Part shown: positions 44,209 through 52,449 of the stretch, piece after piece
How positions within the stretch are numbered: position 1 is the stretch's first letter
How the letters are laid out: every line of letters starts with the position of its first letter
Source of the DNA: Pseudofrankia inefficax
GTDB taxonomy: Bacteria > Actinomycetota > Actinomycetes > Frankiales > Frankiaceae
Direction of reading: 5' to 3'
NCBI RefSeq assembly: GCF_000166135.1
Contig: NC_014666.1
Coordinates: 2,170,001-2,234,000, forward strand
DNA: 64,000 nt
The notes under the pieces: generated by a model
Databases searched by the model: none
Told to the model about the DNA's origin: nothing
The model's input: the letters and a program-made list of their open reading frames with translations, nothing else
Position numbers and translations under genes: made by a program

Positions 44209-44622
44209 CTACCCGAAGGGGCGGGTGAAGCCGGCGGGGCCGGCGGTGATGACGCGGAACTCGTTGCCCTCCGGGTCGGCGAGGAGGTAGCCGGCCTCGC
44301 CGGCGGCCTCCAGTCGGCGCACCCGTCTGGCGCCCAGGGTGGCCAGCCATCCGGCGACCCGCTCGGCGTCCACGGCGTACAGGTCGAGCTGGAGCCGGTT
44401 ACGCGCGGGGCCCAGCTTGCGGACCTGCCGCAGCAGCAGCTTCGGGCCGGCGCTCGCCGGGTGGCGTAGCTCGGCGCTGTCCCCGGCCCGGCGGGCGACC
44501 TCGTACCCGAGCGCCCGCGACCAGAACCGGATCATTCGGTCGACATCCACGCAGTCGACCCCGACGCGCGCCACCCTAAGCCCGTGAGTCTCAAACCCGG
44601 CCACTCGCGCATGATGCCGCAT
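44209..44622 (-). CDS. VOC (glyoxalase-like) superfamily protein
   Basis: Protein of 137 residues with the VOC fold pattern: VGVDCVDVDRMIRFWSRALG at the start, ELRHPASAGPKLLLRQV in the middle and ADPEGNEFRVI at the end. The second half carries the usual DPEGNEF motif that holds a metal ligand in active members. It may be a metabolite-binding or resistance protein; the substrate is unknown. It could begin at ATG 44622 or at a GTG about 20 nt inside; both leave the domain intact. Confidence 0.82.
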   Translation of the reverse strand: MRHHARVAGFETHGLRVARVGVDCVDVDRMIRFWSRALGYEVARRAGDSAELRHPASAGPKLLLRQVRKLGPARNRLQLDLYAVDAERVAGWLATLGARRVRRLEAAGEAGYLLADPEGNEFRVITAGPAGFTRPFG

Positions 44623-44738
44623 TGCGGGTGTCTTGGCTCACCGGTGGTCGACGTGTTGTGAATCCGTCACGGAAACGAACGCTGCGCGACCGGCCCCGGG
44701 CCATGCGCGCCGGGAGATCGGCGAGACCGCCGGCTCGA

Positions 44739-44744
44739 TAGTGT
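44739..44744 (+). promoter_or_regulatory. -10 box TAGTGT for leaderless HIT gene
   Basis: TAGTGT is followed by 7 nt and the ATG at 44752; no ribosome binding site is present. Confidence 0.6.
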
Positions 44745-44751
44745 CCACGCC

Positions 44752-45147
44752 ATGCCGACTATCTTCACCCGGATCATCAACAGGGAGCTGCCGGGTCGGT
44801 TCGTCTTCGAGGACGAGCACACGGTCGCGTTCCTGACCATCGCGCCGATTCGCCCTGGGCACACTCTCGTCGTGCCGCGACTGGAGATCGACCACTGGAT
44901 CGACCTGCCTGACGAGGCGCAGCGTGACCTGTGGAGCGTGGCCGCGAAGGTCGGCCGGGCGATTCAGGAGTCGTTCCAGCCGCGCCGGGTGGCCGCGATC
45001 ATCGCGGGGCTGGAGGTGCCGCACACGCACGTCCACCTGATCCCGATCGAGAGCGAGAAGCAGCTCGATTTCAGCCTGGCCGACCCGAACGCCTCGAGCG
45101 ATCAGCTCGACGAGGTCGCCGAGCGGATCAGGACCGCCCTCGCCTGA
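44752..45147 (+). CDS. HIT family protein (nucleotide hydrolase)
   Basis: Histidine-triad protein of 131 residues. The triad motif HTHVHLIP lies at about 88-95, and the N-terminus TIFTRIINRELPGRFVFED is typical. HIT proteins hydrolyse nucleoside phosphoramidates or dinucleoside polyphosphates. It is a single gene, probably leaderless (-10 box 7 nt upstream). The in vivo substrate is unknown. Confidence 0.92.
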   Translation: MPTIFTRIINRELPGRFVFEDEHTVAFLTIAPIRPGHTLVVPRLEIDHWIDLPDEAQRDLWSVAAKVGRAIQESFQPRRVAAIIAGLEVPHTHVHLIPIESEKQLDFSLADPNASSDQLDEVAERIRTALA

Positions 45148-45373
45148 CCAGACCACGCCGGCCCCGGAGCGTCTGCTGACCCGGACGTCCGCGGGCTCGA
45201 CGCGGCTGCGGGCCCGGAGCCGCCCCGGGCCCGCAGCGGCTGTGGGCCCGGGCGGCGGTAGGCCCGACGCGGCGGTGGGGCCCTAACGGCCGCGGGCCCG
45301 AATGGCGCCTGGCCCCAATGGCCGCGGGCCGGCGGGCGACGTGGAGGCGTCGCGCGCCGGCCCGGTGGCCGAG

Positions 45374-45402
45374 GGGGCAGGACCGGGTGTCGGTCCTGCC
45401 CC
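45374..45402 (-). terminator. Terminator of the DUF4352 protein gene
   Basis: GGGGCAGGACCG (45374-45385) pairs with CGGTCCTGCCCC (45391-45402), loop 5 nt, 10 nt past the minus-strand stop at 45413. The adjoining 45150-45370 is GC-rich low-complexity DNA with repeated GCGGGCCCG words and no gene. Confidence 0.75.
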
Positions 45403-45412
45403 GGGGCCGTCG

Positions 45413-46585
45413 TCAGTACCGGTAGTTCGCCCGCGAGGTGGCGAACAGCGGCTCCCAGTACACGAGGTGGTTGTCCGACGGCACGTCGAAGACGATGTTG
45501 CCGGTGACCTTCTGGCCCGCGGCCAGGTCGTCCGCGTTCAGCTGCGAGCCGACCGTGTCGTAGGTGGCGTCGTAGCGGGTGCCGTCCGGCGTCTGGCCGA
45601 AGAAGCTCAGCGGGTAGACGTTCGCCTTGCCGACGATCATCTCGACCGTGAAGTTCGCGACCAGGAACAGCCCGTTCTTGGGCGGGTCACCGTAGCTCTC
45701 CACCGGGGCAGTGGTGGAACACAGGCTGTTCAACGTGATTCGTGCCGTGTAGGTGCTGATGTCGGTGTCGCCGTCGCCCTTCACGGTCGCCGTCTGACCG
45801 ATGTCGTAGACGCCGGCGTCGGCGCCGCCGGCCGGTGGGCGCAGCGGCGTGCAGCCGGCCGGCGCGGTGGTGTGCGCGACGAGCGGCGGGGTGGCGGGCT
45901 GCTGCCCGGCCGGCGTCGTGAGGCCGCCACCCGGGCTCACGATCACCGACGATCCCGCCGCGACCGGCGTGTTCTTGTGCCCGCCGCCGCCATGCACCGC
46001 GAGCGCGATGACGATGCCGAGCACGATCGCGGCCACCGCGGCCAGCGCTGAGATGAGAATGACGGCGTTGCGGTTGGACTTCGGCGGCTGCTGGCCCGGG
46101 ACCTGCTGCCCCGGCCAGCTCGGTCCGCCGCCGGGCGGTGGGTACCCCGCCTGGTCGTATCCGGGCTGCTGGTAGCCCTGCTGGGGGTAACCGGTCTGTC
46201 CGTACCCCGGCTGCTGGTAGGCGGGCTGAGGCTGGGAGTAGCCGCCCGGGTACGGGGTGGTCTGGGGCGGCGGGGTGCCCGGCGACTGCTGGGGGTAACC
46301 ACCCGGCTGGGGGTAGCCGCCCGGCGGGGGAGTGCCCTGCTGGGGGTAGCCGGGCTGGCCGTAACCGCCGGTGGCGGGCCACTGGCCTGGGGCGGGCGAG
46401 GGGGTCTGGCCCTGCGGCATCGGCGGGGGAGTCTGTCCGGGCGGGGTAGGCCAGCCGGGGGACTCGGCCTTGGTGGTGGGCATCGCCTGCCAGTCCGGCG
46501 CCGGGGTGGCCTGCGGCCATCCACCGCCGGCCGGGGGGCTACCGCCTCCGCCGTCCGGGGAGTATGGGGGGTTCTGGTCGCTCAC
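45413..46585 (-). CDS. Membrane protein with Pro/Gly/Tyr-rich N-terminus and DUF4352-like domain
   Basis: Protein of 390 residues. The first ~170 are Pro, Gly, Gln and Tyr in GYPQQ/GYPQPG-like units and should lie in the cytoplasm. One helix follows (AVILISALAAVAAIVLGIVI), then a Thr/Pro linker and an extracytoplasmic beta domain of the DUF4352 type (LFLVANFTVEMIVGKANV, DGTRYDATYDTVGSQLNADD). The GTG at 46585 has AGAGGAA upstream at 6 nt. Such proteins are common in actinobacteria; their function is not known. Confidence 0.85.
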   Translation of the reverse strand: MSDQNPPYSPDGGGGSPPAGGGWPQATPAPDWQAMPTTKAESPGWPTPPGQTPPPMPQGQTPSPAPGQWPATGGYGQPGYPQQGTPPPGGYPQPGGYPQQSPGTPPPQTTPYPGGYSQPQPAYQQPGYGQTGYPQQGYQQPGYDQAGYPPPGGGPSWPGQQVPGQQPPKSNRNAVILISALAAVAAIVLGIVIALAVHGGGGHKNTPVAAGSSVIVSPGGGLTTPAGQQPATPPLVAHTTAPAGCTPLRPPAGGADAGVYDIGQTATVKGDGDTDISTYTARITLNSLCSTTAPVESYGDPPKNGLFLVANFTVEMIVGKANVYPLSFFGQTPDGTRYDATYDTVGSQLNADDLAAGQKVTGNIVFDVPSDNHLVYWEPLFATSRANYRY

Positions 46586-46950
46586 GGCGTTCCTCTCGTA
46601 GCACACCCCGCTGCCAGATAACGGAGCAATCGAGGATGGATAACGCGAGATTACAGAAGTCGACGATGCATCACAGAAATGGCCGGCAAGAGCGCTATTC
46701 CGATGACATAACCCGCCAATGTGGTGTTCTGTGGGGCGTTCATTGTGTGTAGATGGCCCGCCCGTTCATCGACTGGCCTGGTGGAGGGCTGTGTGCGGTG
46801 GTCGTCGTGGAGCCGCGGTGGCCCCGCTCCGACCGTGTGATCGACCGCCTTGTGCGGGATGGTGACCGTTCATGACCGGCGGTGACGGTTGCGAGGTCGG
46901 GCTAGGCTGGAGTGCTGCCACCCGTTCCCGCGCAGGGGAGAATCCGCACA
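46586..46950. other. Divergent intergenic region, partly A/T-richer
   Basis: No supported gene. 46600-46750 is noticeably lower in GC. A TAGGCT -10-like box lies at 46903-46908, about 45 nt before the short leader frame at 46951. GGTGAC repeats near 46860 and 46881. Confidence 0.45.
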
Positions 46951-47004
46951 GTGCCCGTCGACCCGCTCACCGCCCGCCGAGCCGCTCCGCCGGACGCCGG
47001 GTGA
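46951..47004 (+). CDS. Possible 17-codon leader peptide
   Basis: GTG at 46951, preceded by AGGGGAG at a workable distance, opens a 17-residue frame (VPVDPLTARRAAPPDAG) whose TGA at 47002-47004 overlaps the GTG start of the NYN gene (GTGA). It has no regulatory codon pattern that I recognise. It could be a translational coupling leader, or a chance frame if the NYN protein starts elsewhere. Confidence 0.3.
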   Translation: MPVDPLTARRAAPPDAG

Positions 47005-48311
47005 GTGAGCCGCTGCCGGCGGAGGTGCGTTCCCAGGTCGTCGCCTTCGCCGCCGACACACTGGCCGGCCTCGAGGATGCCGAGGTGCCGGCCAGCCTGG
47101 TCGCGGTGCGTCGGTTCACCCCCGCGCGGCGGCCCCGCCAGGGAGCGGTTCCGCTCGCGGCGGCGGTCGAGCACGACGCCCTCTTCCGTGGCCGGGTCGC
47201 CGACTGGGTCCGACGGACCCAGCCGGGCCTGGCCGAGGCGATCACCTCGGCCGACGGCCCGCCGGCCGCCGCGCCACCCGCCGCGGTGGCCGCCGTCGCC
47301 TTCGTGCTGCGCCCGCCCGGCTGGGAGGCCCTCGTCGCCGCGGCCGCCGACTCGTCCGCGCAGGCCGCCATGTCGGCCCGGGCCGACGAGGCGTCCCGCG
47401 AGGTCGGCCGGCTGACCGAGGCGTTGGCCGCCGTCCAGGAGAACGGCCGGGCCGAGCATGAGCAGCTGCGCGAGCAGCTGGCCGCCAGCCGGGCCGAGAT
47501 CGACGACCTGCGCCGGCGAATGCGCGGCTCGTCCGAGCGTGTCCGGCGGGCGGAACAGTCCGCCCAGGACGAGATCGCTGCCGCGGTCGCCGACCGGGAC
47601 GCGGCGCGCGTCGCGGTGCGGACCGCCGAGGCCGAGTCCCGCCGGCTGCGGGCCAGGGTCGGTGAGCTGGAGACGGCGCTCGCCGCGGCGCGCCGGGAGG
47701 GGCGCGACGCCCGCAGCCTCGACGACGCCCGCCTGCGGGTTCTGCTCGACACGCTGATGGGGGCCGCCAACGGCGTTCGGCGAGAGCTCGGCCTGTCGAG
47801 CACGGTGCTGCGTCCGGCCGACCTGTGCGCTCCCGCCGACGGCCAGCCGCGCGACGCACTGGCCGTCGTCGGCGCCAGTGGCCGCCCGGAGGACGACCCG
47901 ACGATCATCGACGCGGTGCTGAGCGTGCCGGGCGTTCACCTGATCATCGACGGCTACAACGTGACCAAGCGCGGCTACGGGACGCTCACTCTCCAGGCCC
48001 AGCGGGTACGGCTGCTCGCCGGTCTCGGCCCGCTCGCCGGGCGCGCGTCGGAGGCCGAGATCACGGTGGTCTTCGACGCGACGGCGGTCGCCAGCCGGCC
48101 GGTCGGGGTGACCGCCCCCCGCGGCGTTCGGGTCCTGTTCAGCCGGCTCGGGGAGCTCGCCGACGAGGAGATCGTCCGCCTGGTACGGGCCGAGCCGCCC
48201 GGTCGGCCGGTCGCCGTGGTGACCTCCGACCGGGAGGTCGCCGAGACCTGCGCCGCCGCCGGCGCCCGAGCCGTTCCGTCGGCGGCCCTGCTTGCCCGCC
48301 TCGAGCGCTGA
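47001..48311 (+). CDS. NYN-domain (YacP-like) protein with coiled coil
   Basis: Protein of 436 residues. The N-terminal ~160 residues are helical and not assigned. A long coiled coil follows (about 130-255, rich in Glu, Ala and Arg: LREQLAASRAEIDDLRRRM). The C-terminal PIN-like NYN domain has LIIDGYNVTKRGYG (first catalytic Asp), ITVVFDATAV and ADEEIVRLVRAEP, ending in AVVTSDREVAETCAAAGA. The acidic residues for a metal-dependent RNase are present. The GTG at 47001 was chosen from the homologous start; upstream residues are low complexity. Confidence 0.85.
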   Translation: MSEPLPAEVRSQVVAFAADTLAGLEDAEVPASLVAVRRFTPARRPRQGAVPLAAAVEHDALFRGRVADWVRRTQPGLAEAITSADGPPAAAPPAAVAAVAFVLRPPGWEALVAAAADSSAQAAMSARADEASREVGRLTEALAAVQENGRAEHEQLREQLAASRAEIDDLRRRMRGSSERVRRAEQSAQDEIAAAVADRDAARVAVRTAEAESRRLRARVGELETALAAARREGRDARSLDDARLRVLLDTLMGAANGVRRELGLSSTVLRPADLCAPADGQPRDALAVVGASGRPEDDPTIIDAVLSVPGVHLIIDGYNVTKRGYGTLTLQAQRVRLLAGLGPLAGRASEAEITVVFDATAVASRPVGVTAPRGVRVLFSRLGELADEEIVRLVRAEPPGRPVAVVTSDREVAETCAAAGARAVPSAALLARLER

Positions 48312-48390
48312 CGCTCGCCGGCCCTAAAACTGTCGGACCATCCGTCTAGTCTCCGCGACAGTGCGCTACGGACGACGGAGGGTGAGCGCG

Positions 48391-48741
48391 ATGCTGATCG
48401 ACTGTGACACCTGCTCGGCTCGCGGGGACGCGTGCTCGGACTGTGTGCTGTCCGTGCTGCTCGCTCCGCCTCCGGTCGTCGAGTGGGACGAGGACGAGCG
48501 GCGCGCGCTCGCGTTGCTCGCCGACGCGGGCCTGCTGCCCAGGCTGCGACTGGTGACGCCGCTGGACGTCGTCCCCACCGACGGGGCGGCGGAGCAGGTC
48601 GTGCCCCCGGAGCCGGTGACCCCGTCCCAACAGGCGATTCCGCTGGGGGAGCCGTTCGCGCCCGGCCCACGCCAGCGGACCCGGCCGGCCCACCGCCCCG
48701 ACGCGGCCGGCCCCGGCCGGCGCGGTCGCCGCGCCGGTTGA
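48391..48741 (+). CDS. Cysteine-motif small protein, conserved actinobacterial type
   Basis: Protein of 116 residues. The N-terminus LIDCDTCSARGDACSDCVLS holds four cysteines in CDTC...CSDC spacing, which suggests a metal or Fe-S site. A WDEDERRALALLADAGLLPRL helix follows, then a Pro-rich basic tail. I recall similar small conserved proteins in actinobacteria but no function. GGAGGG lies before the ATG at 48391. Its TGA overlaps the TTG start of the next gene. Confidence 0.8.
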   Translation: MLIDCDTCSARGDACSDCVLSVLLAPPPVVEWDEDERRALALLADAGLLPRLRLVTPLDVVPTDGAAEQVVPPEPVTPSQQAIPLGEPFAPGPRQRTRPAHRPDAAGPGRRGRRAG

Positions 48742-49682
48742 TCAGGCGGGCCGGCGTGGTCGGCGCGCTGGTGGCGCTCGCGGCCACCCTCGCGCTGAGC
48801 GCCGGCTGTGCCGGACGGCCGCCGGGGCCCCCGTCGCCGACGGTAGCCGGCGGCGTGGCGAGCGTTCAGGCGGACGCCGACGTCCCGGCGGACTGGGTCG
48901 CGCGGGTCCGCGCCGACGTGGCCGCGGCGGTCGGCGACGTCGCCGGAGCGCTGCCCGGCGGCTGGGCACGCCGGGTGGACGTCCGGCTGGTGGCCTCGGA
49001 CGACCGGCTGCGGGCCGCGGCCGGCTGGGCGGGCGGCGGCCCGACGGGGACAGTGGCCGCGGTCGCGGTCCTGCCGGTGCCCGGCCCGGGCCTGGCGTCC
49101 TCGTCCCCGCCGGGTGCGGGCGGTGGGCGGCTGGTCGTGGATCTCGACGTCTACCGACGGCTCACCGCAGTCGGCCGGCGGATCGTGCTGCGTCACGAGC
49201 TGACCCACCTCGCGACGGCGGCCGAGACGCCGGCCGGGATGCCGGTCTGGCTGGTGGAGGGCTTCGCCGAGGAGATCGGTCACGAGGGCGTGACCGGGCT
49301 TACGGTCGACCGCGCGGCCGCCGAGCTCGCCGCCGAGGTGCGGGCCGGGCGAGTCCCCACGACACTGCCGAGCGACGCGGCGTTCGACGGCTCCGACGGG
49401 AGGCTGGCCCAGACCTACCAGGAGGCCTGGCTGGCGTGCCGGCTGCTCGCCGGCCGACTCGGCCTCGCTGGGCTCGCCCGCTTCTACCAGGACGTCGGCA
49501 CTCGGCTCGCCGGGCCGCGACGGACGACGGCCGCCGGGAGCGGCGCGGGCGATCCCGCCGCGGCCGTGGCGGCGGCGTTGCGAGCCGACGCGGGAACGGG
49601 CTGGTCAGCGTTCGTCGCCGACTGGCGTGCCTACCTGTCGGCCGTGCTGGGCGCGCCGCCGGGCCGCGCCCGGGGAGACTGA
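48738..49682 (+). CDS. Zinc metalloprotease-like lipoprotein
   Basis: Protein of 314 residues. A short basic start and hydrophobic stretch end in a lipobox LSAGC near residue 24. The catalytic zinc motif HELTH (HExxH) lies near residue 154, with WLVEGFAEEIG supplying the third ligand Glu, as in peptidase MA-like gluzincins. The TTG start at 48738 gives the basic residues of the signal and overlaps the previous stop (TTGA); a GTG at 48756 is the alternative. The substrate is unknown. Expected site: outer face of the cytoplasmic membrane. Confidence 0.8.
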   Translation: MIRRAGVVGALVALAATLALSAGCAGRPPGPPSPTVAGGVASVQADADVPADWVARVRADVAAAVGDVAGALPGGWARRVDVRLVASDDRLRAAAGWAGGGPTGTVAAVAVLPVPGPGLASSSPPGAGGGRLVVDLDVYRRLTAVGRRIVLRHELTHLATAAETPAGMPVWLVEGFAEEIGHEGVTGLTVDRAAAELAAEVRAGRVPTTLPSDAAFDGSDGRLAQTYQEAWLACRLLAGRLGLAGLARFYQDVGTRLAGPRRTTAAGSGAGDPAAAVAAALRADAGTGWSAFVADWRAYLSAVLGAPPGRARGD

Positions 49683-49777
49683 GCGGACCCGCCGTCGCGG
49701 CCGGGCGGAAGGTCATTGGACCCGAGGCAAACGGGGCGGGCGATCGGCGCAGTCTGCCGGTGCGGGAGCATAGGCCC

Positions 49778-50914
49778 ATGCGGGTGCTCGTGGTGACCAA
49801 CGACTTTCCGCCTCGGCCGGGGGGCATCCAGGCGTTCGTGCACAACTTCGCGAGCCGGCTGCCCGCCGAGGACGTCGTCGTCTACGCACCCGCGTGGAAG
49901 GGGGCCGAGGCTTTCGACGCGGCGCAGAACTTCCAGGTCGTCCGGCATGGGACATCGTTGATGCTGCCGACGGTCGGTGTGCTGAACCGGGCCCGGGAGA
50001 TCGCCAGGGCCGAGCGGTGCGACGCCCTCTGGTTCGGCGCGGCGGCCCCGCTCGGCCTGCTCGGCGGCCGGCTGCGCGCGTCGACCGACATCGAGCGGGT
50101 CGTCGCCAGCACCCACGGCCACGAGGTCGGCTGGGCCGCGCTCCCGGGAGCCCGCCAGACGCTGCGCCAGATCGGCGCGACCACGGACGTCGTCACCTAC
50201 CTGGGCGACTACACCCGCGGCCGGATCGGCCCGGCGTTCGGCCCGCGCCCGCGGCTGGAGCGGCTGCCCAGCGGGGTCGACGCGGAGCTGTTCCGCCCCG
50301 GGGTCGGCCGGGACGAGATCCGGGCCCGCCACGGCCTGACCGGGCGCCGCGTCGTCGTCTGCGTCAGCCGCCTGGTGCCGCGCAAGGGCCAGGACATGCT
50401 GATCCGGGCGCTGCCCCGCTGGCGGCGGCGCTACCCGGACACGGCCCTGCTGCTCGTCGGCGGCGGGCCGTACCGGTCCGACCTCGGCCGGCTCGCCCGC
50501 GAGCACGACGTCGCCGACCACGTGGTGTTCACCGGCTCGGTGCCCTGGGAGGAACTGCCGGCGCACTACGCCGCGGGCGACATCTTCGCGATGCCCTGCC
50601 GGTCGCGGCTGGCCGGCCTGGAGGTCGAGGGGCTCGGGATCGTCTACCTGGAGGCGTCGGCCACCGGGCTGCCCGTCGTCGCCGGCGACAGCGGTGGCGC
50701 GCCCGACGCCGTCCTCGACGGCCGCACCGGTCTCGTCGTCGACGGCCGGCAGCTCGACGACATCGCCGACGCCGTCGCCGGGCTGCTCGACGACCCGGCC
50801 CGGTGCCGGTCGATGGGCGCGGCCGGCCGAGCCTGGGTCGAGCTGACCTGGCGCTGGGACCTGCTGACCAAGGGCCTGGTCGAGTTACTCACCCCGACCC
50901 CCGAGGCCGGCTGA
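49778..50914 (+). CDS. pimB: GT4 glycosyltransferase, PimB-like mannosyltransferase
   Basis: GT-B glycosyltransferase of 378 residues. The N-terminus VLVVTNDFPPRPGGIQAFVH is typical of the PimB' group, and SGVDAELFRPG, CVSRLVPRKGQDMLIRAL and the nucleotide-binding VEGLGIVYLEASATGLPVV follow. In mycobacteria PimB' adds the second mannose to phosphatidylinositol mannoside. The neighbouring fadD and plsC genes support a phospholipid-mannoside role. A GGGAG site lies before the ATG. The exact acceptor here is not proven. Confidence 0.87.
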   Translation: MRVLVVTNDFPPRPGGIQAFVHNFASRLPAEDVVVYAPAWKGAEAFDAAQNFQVVRHGTSLMLPTVGVLNRAREIARAERCDALWFGAAAPLGLLGGRLRASTDIERVVASTHGHEVGWAALPGARQTLRQIGATTDVVTYLGDYTRGRIGPAFGPRPRLERLPSGVDAELFRPGVGRDEIRARHGLTGRRVVVCVSRLVPRKGQDMLIRALPRWRRRYPDTALLLVGGGPYRSDLGRLAREHDVADHVVFTGSVPWEELPAHYAAGDIFAMPCRSRLAGLEVEGLGIVYLEASATGLPVVAGDSGGAPDAVLDGRTGLVVDGRQLDDIADAVAGLLDDPARCRSMGAAGRAWVELTWRWDLLTKGLVELLTPTPEAG

Positions 50915-50921
50915 CGGCCGT

Positions 50922-50950
50922 CGGCCCGGCCCGGCCCGGCCCGGCCCGGC
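50922..50950. repeat. 5-bp tandem repeat (CGGCC)n
   Basis: Nearly six uninterrupted copies of CGGCC between the convergent pimB and glucokinase genes. Confidence 0.7.
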
Positions 50951-50960
50951 GGGATCTTGG

Positions 50961-51989
50961 TCAGGCGCGGCCGACGGTGCCCGCGCGGGCCAGGTCGGCG
51001 GCGCCCACGAAACCGGCGTCGGGGCCCAGCTCGGCCAGGACGATCTCGGCCTCGGGGCGGTGGCCCCGGCCGGCGAGGGCGCAGCGGAACTGGGCCCGGG
51101 CCGGGCCGAGCAGCAGCTCGCCGGCGTCCGAGACACCGCCGCCGATGACGAACCGGGCCGGGTCCAGGACGGAGGCGAGGCTGGCCAGGCCCTGGCCGAG
51201 CCAGTGGCCGACCTCCTCGAAGCACTTCACCGCGGCCGGGTCGCCCTCCCGAGCCGCCGCCGTCACGTCCGGGCCGGTCAGGCGGGCCAGGTCACCGCCG
51301 GCCAGCGCGAGCAGGCTGCGCCCGGCCTCCGGCGAGCTCCCGGTGATCTCGCGGGCGTGGCGGACCAGCGCCCGCCCGCTGGCGTACTGCTCCCAGCAGC
51401 CCTGGCTGCCGCAGCCGCACGGCAGGCCGGCCGGCACCACCTGCATGTGGCCGTACTCGGCGCCGACGCCGAACGCGCCGTGGCGCACCTTCCCGTCGAG
51501 CACGAGCCCACTGCCGATCCCGGTGCCGACGGTGACGCAGCACAGCTCGGTGCAGCCGCGGCCGGCCCCGAACCGGTACTCGGCCCACGCCATCGTGTTC
51601 GCGTCGTTGTCGACGACCACGGGCCGGCCGAGGCGGGCGGAGATGATGTCGCGCAGCGGCTCGTCCCGCCAGCCCGCGAGGTTCGGCGCGAACATCACCC
51701 GCGCCCCGTCCCGGTCGAGCCAGCCGGCGGCGCCGATGCCGATCGGCGTGGCCGGCCCGGTGGCGTGGCGGACCTGCAGCTCGCCGACGACCTCGGCGAT
51801 CGTGTCCGCGACCAGCCGGGGCTCGTGGCCCGGCGTCGGCCGGCGCACCGAGCCGAGGATGTGACCTCGCTCGTCGACGACGCCGGCGGCGACCTTCGTC
51901 CCCCCGACGTCCACCCCGATCGCGAGTCGTGTCGGCGGGGCGGTCGAAGCGGCGGAGCGGGTGGGGCCGGAGTCGGTGGAACTACTCAC
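50961..51989 (-). CDS. ROK family glucokinase
   Basis: Sugar kinase of 342 residues. The ATP phosphate-1 motif IGVDVGGTKVAAGVVD is at about 24-39. VVVDNDANTMAWAEY holds the catalytic Asp (ND). The ROK signature with zinc-binding cysteines CGCGSQGCWEQYASG follows near 190-204, and FVIGGGVSDAGELLL near the end. Similar actinobacterial genes are named glkA. The GTG at 51989 overlaps the upstream gene stop by 8 nt, so it ends an operon that runs from the SRPBCC/ArsA genes. Confidence 0.9.
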   Translation of the reverse strand: MSSSTDSGPTRSAASTAPPTRLAIGVDVGGTKVAAGVVDERGHILGSVRRPTPGHEPRLVADTIAEVVGELQVRHATGPATPIGIGAAGWLDRDGARVMFAPNLAGWRDEPLRDIISARLGRPVVVDNDANTMAWAEYRFGAGRGCTELCCVTVGTGIGSGLVLDGKVRHGAFGVGAEYGHMQVVPAGLPCGCGSQGCWEQYASGRALVRHAREITGSSPEAGRSLLALAGGDLARLTGPDVTAAAREGDPAAVKCFEEVGHWLGQGLASLASVLDPARFVIGGGVSDAGELLLGPARAQFRCALAGRGHRPEAEIVLAELGPDAGFVGAADLARAGTVGRA

Positions 51990-52449
51990 TGATGTCGATC
52001 CTCTGTACCCGGTCGCGGTCGGACCGGGCTCGATGCGTGGGCTGTCGTGGCGGGTCCGGCGACGCTGCCGGGCCTGGGGGTGCGCCGTCCGCCGGCGGCC
52101 AGGCCGCGCGCGCGGCGGCCGCCAGCGAGGCGGCGGCGCTGAGCAGGTGGCTCATGACCTCGCCCCGGCTGCCGGCGACGGTGGCGAGCAGCCGGCACAG
52201 CGGGCAGCCGGTGCACAGCGTCGCGCCCGGCGGCACCGTCCAGGGCGGCCCGTGGAAGCCGCCGGCGGGGGGAGCCTCGGCGGCCGTCTCGTCGGCGGCC
52301 TCGCCGGTGGTGAACGGGTCCCAGCCGGTGGGCGCGGCCGGGGCGTCCGGCCCGCCGTGGGCGCCGAGCCACTCCCGGACGGCCGCCGCCAGCAGCGCCG
52401 CCTCCTGCGCGAGCGAGCCCGGCTCCGGGGCCACGTGTTCGTCCGTCAT
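51982..52449 (-). CDS. Small conserved protein with CxxCxxC motif
   Basis: Protein of 155 residues, mostly Ala/Pro-rich and acidic. The only striking motif is LCTGCPLCRLLATV (CxxCxxC), with a helical SHLLSAAASLAAAARA stretch after it. Actinobacterial proteins with this cysteine cluster next to an ArsA-like gene are known to me only as hypothetical. The ATG at 52449 overlaps the ArsA-like stop (ATGA). A metal or Fe-S site is possible. Confidence 0.72.
   Translation of the reverse strand: MTDEHVAPEPGSLAQEAALLAAAVREWLGAHGGPDAPAAPTGWDPFTTGEAADETAAEAPPAGGFHGPPWTVPPGATLCTGCPLCRLLATVAGSRGEVMSHLLSAAASLAAAARAAWPPADGAPPGPAASPDPPRQPTHRARSDRDRVQRIDISE

Noticed and set aside
43826-44228. Small plus-strand genes in the 43.7-44.2 kb gap
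   Set aside because: These frames run through the interspersed repeats, lack ribosome binding sites and show no protein-like pattern.
45148-45373. Coding region in the GC-rich stretch after the HIT gene
   Set aside because: It consists of repeated GCGGGCCCG-like words without a credible start or domain, and lies between two convergent genes.
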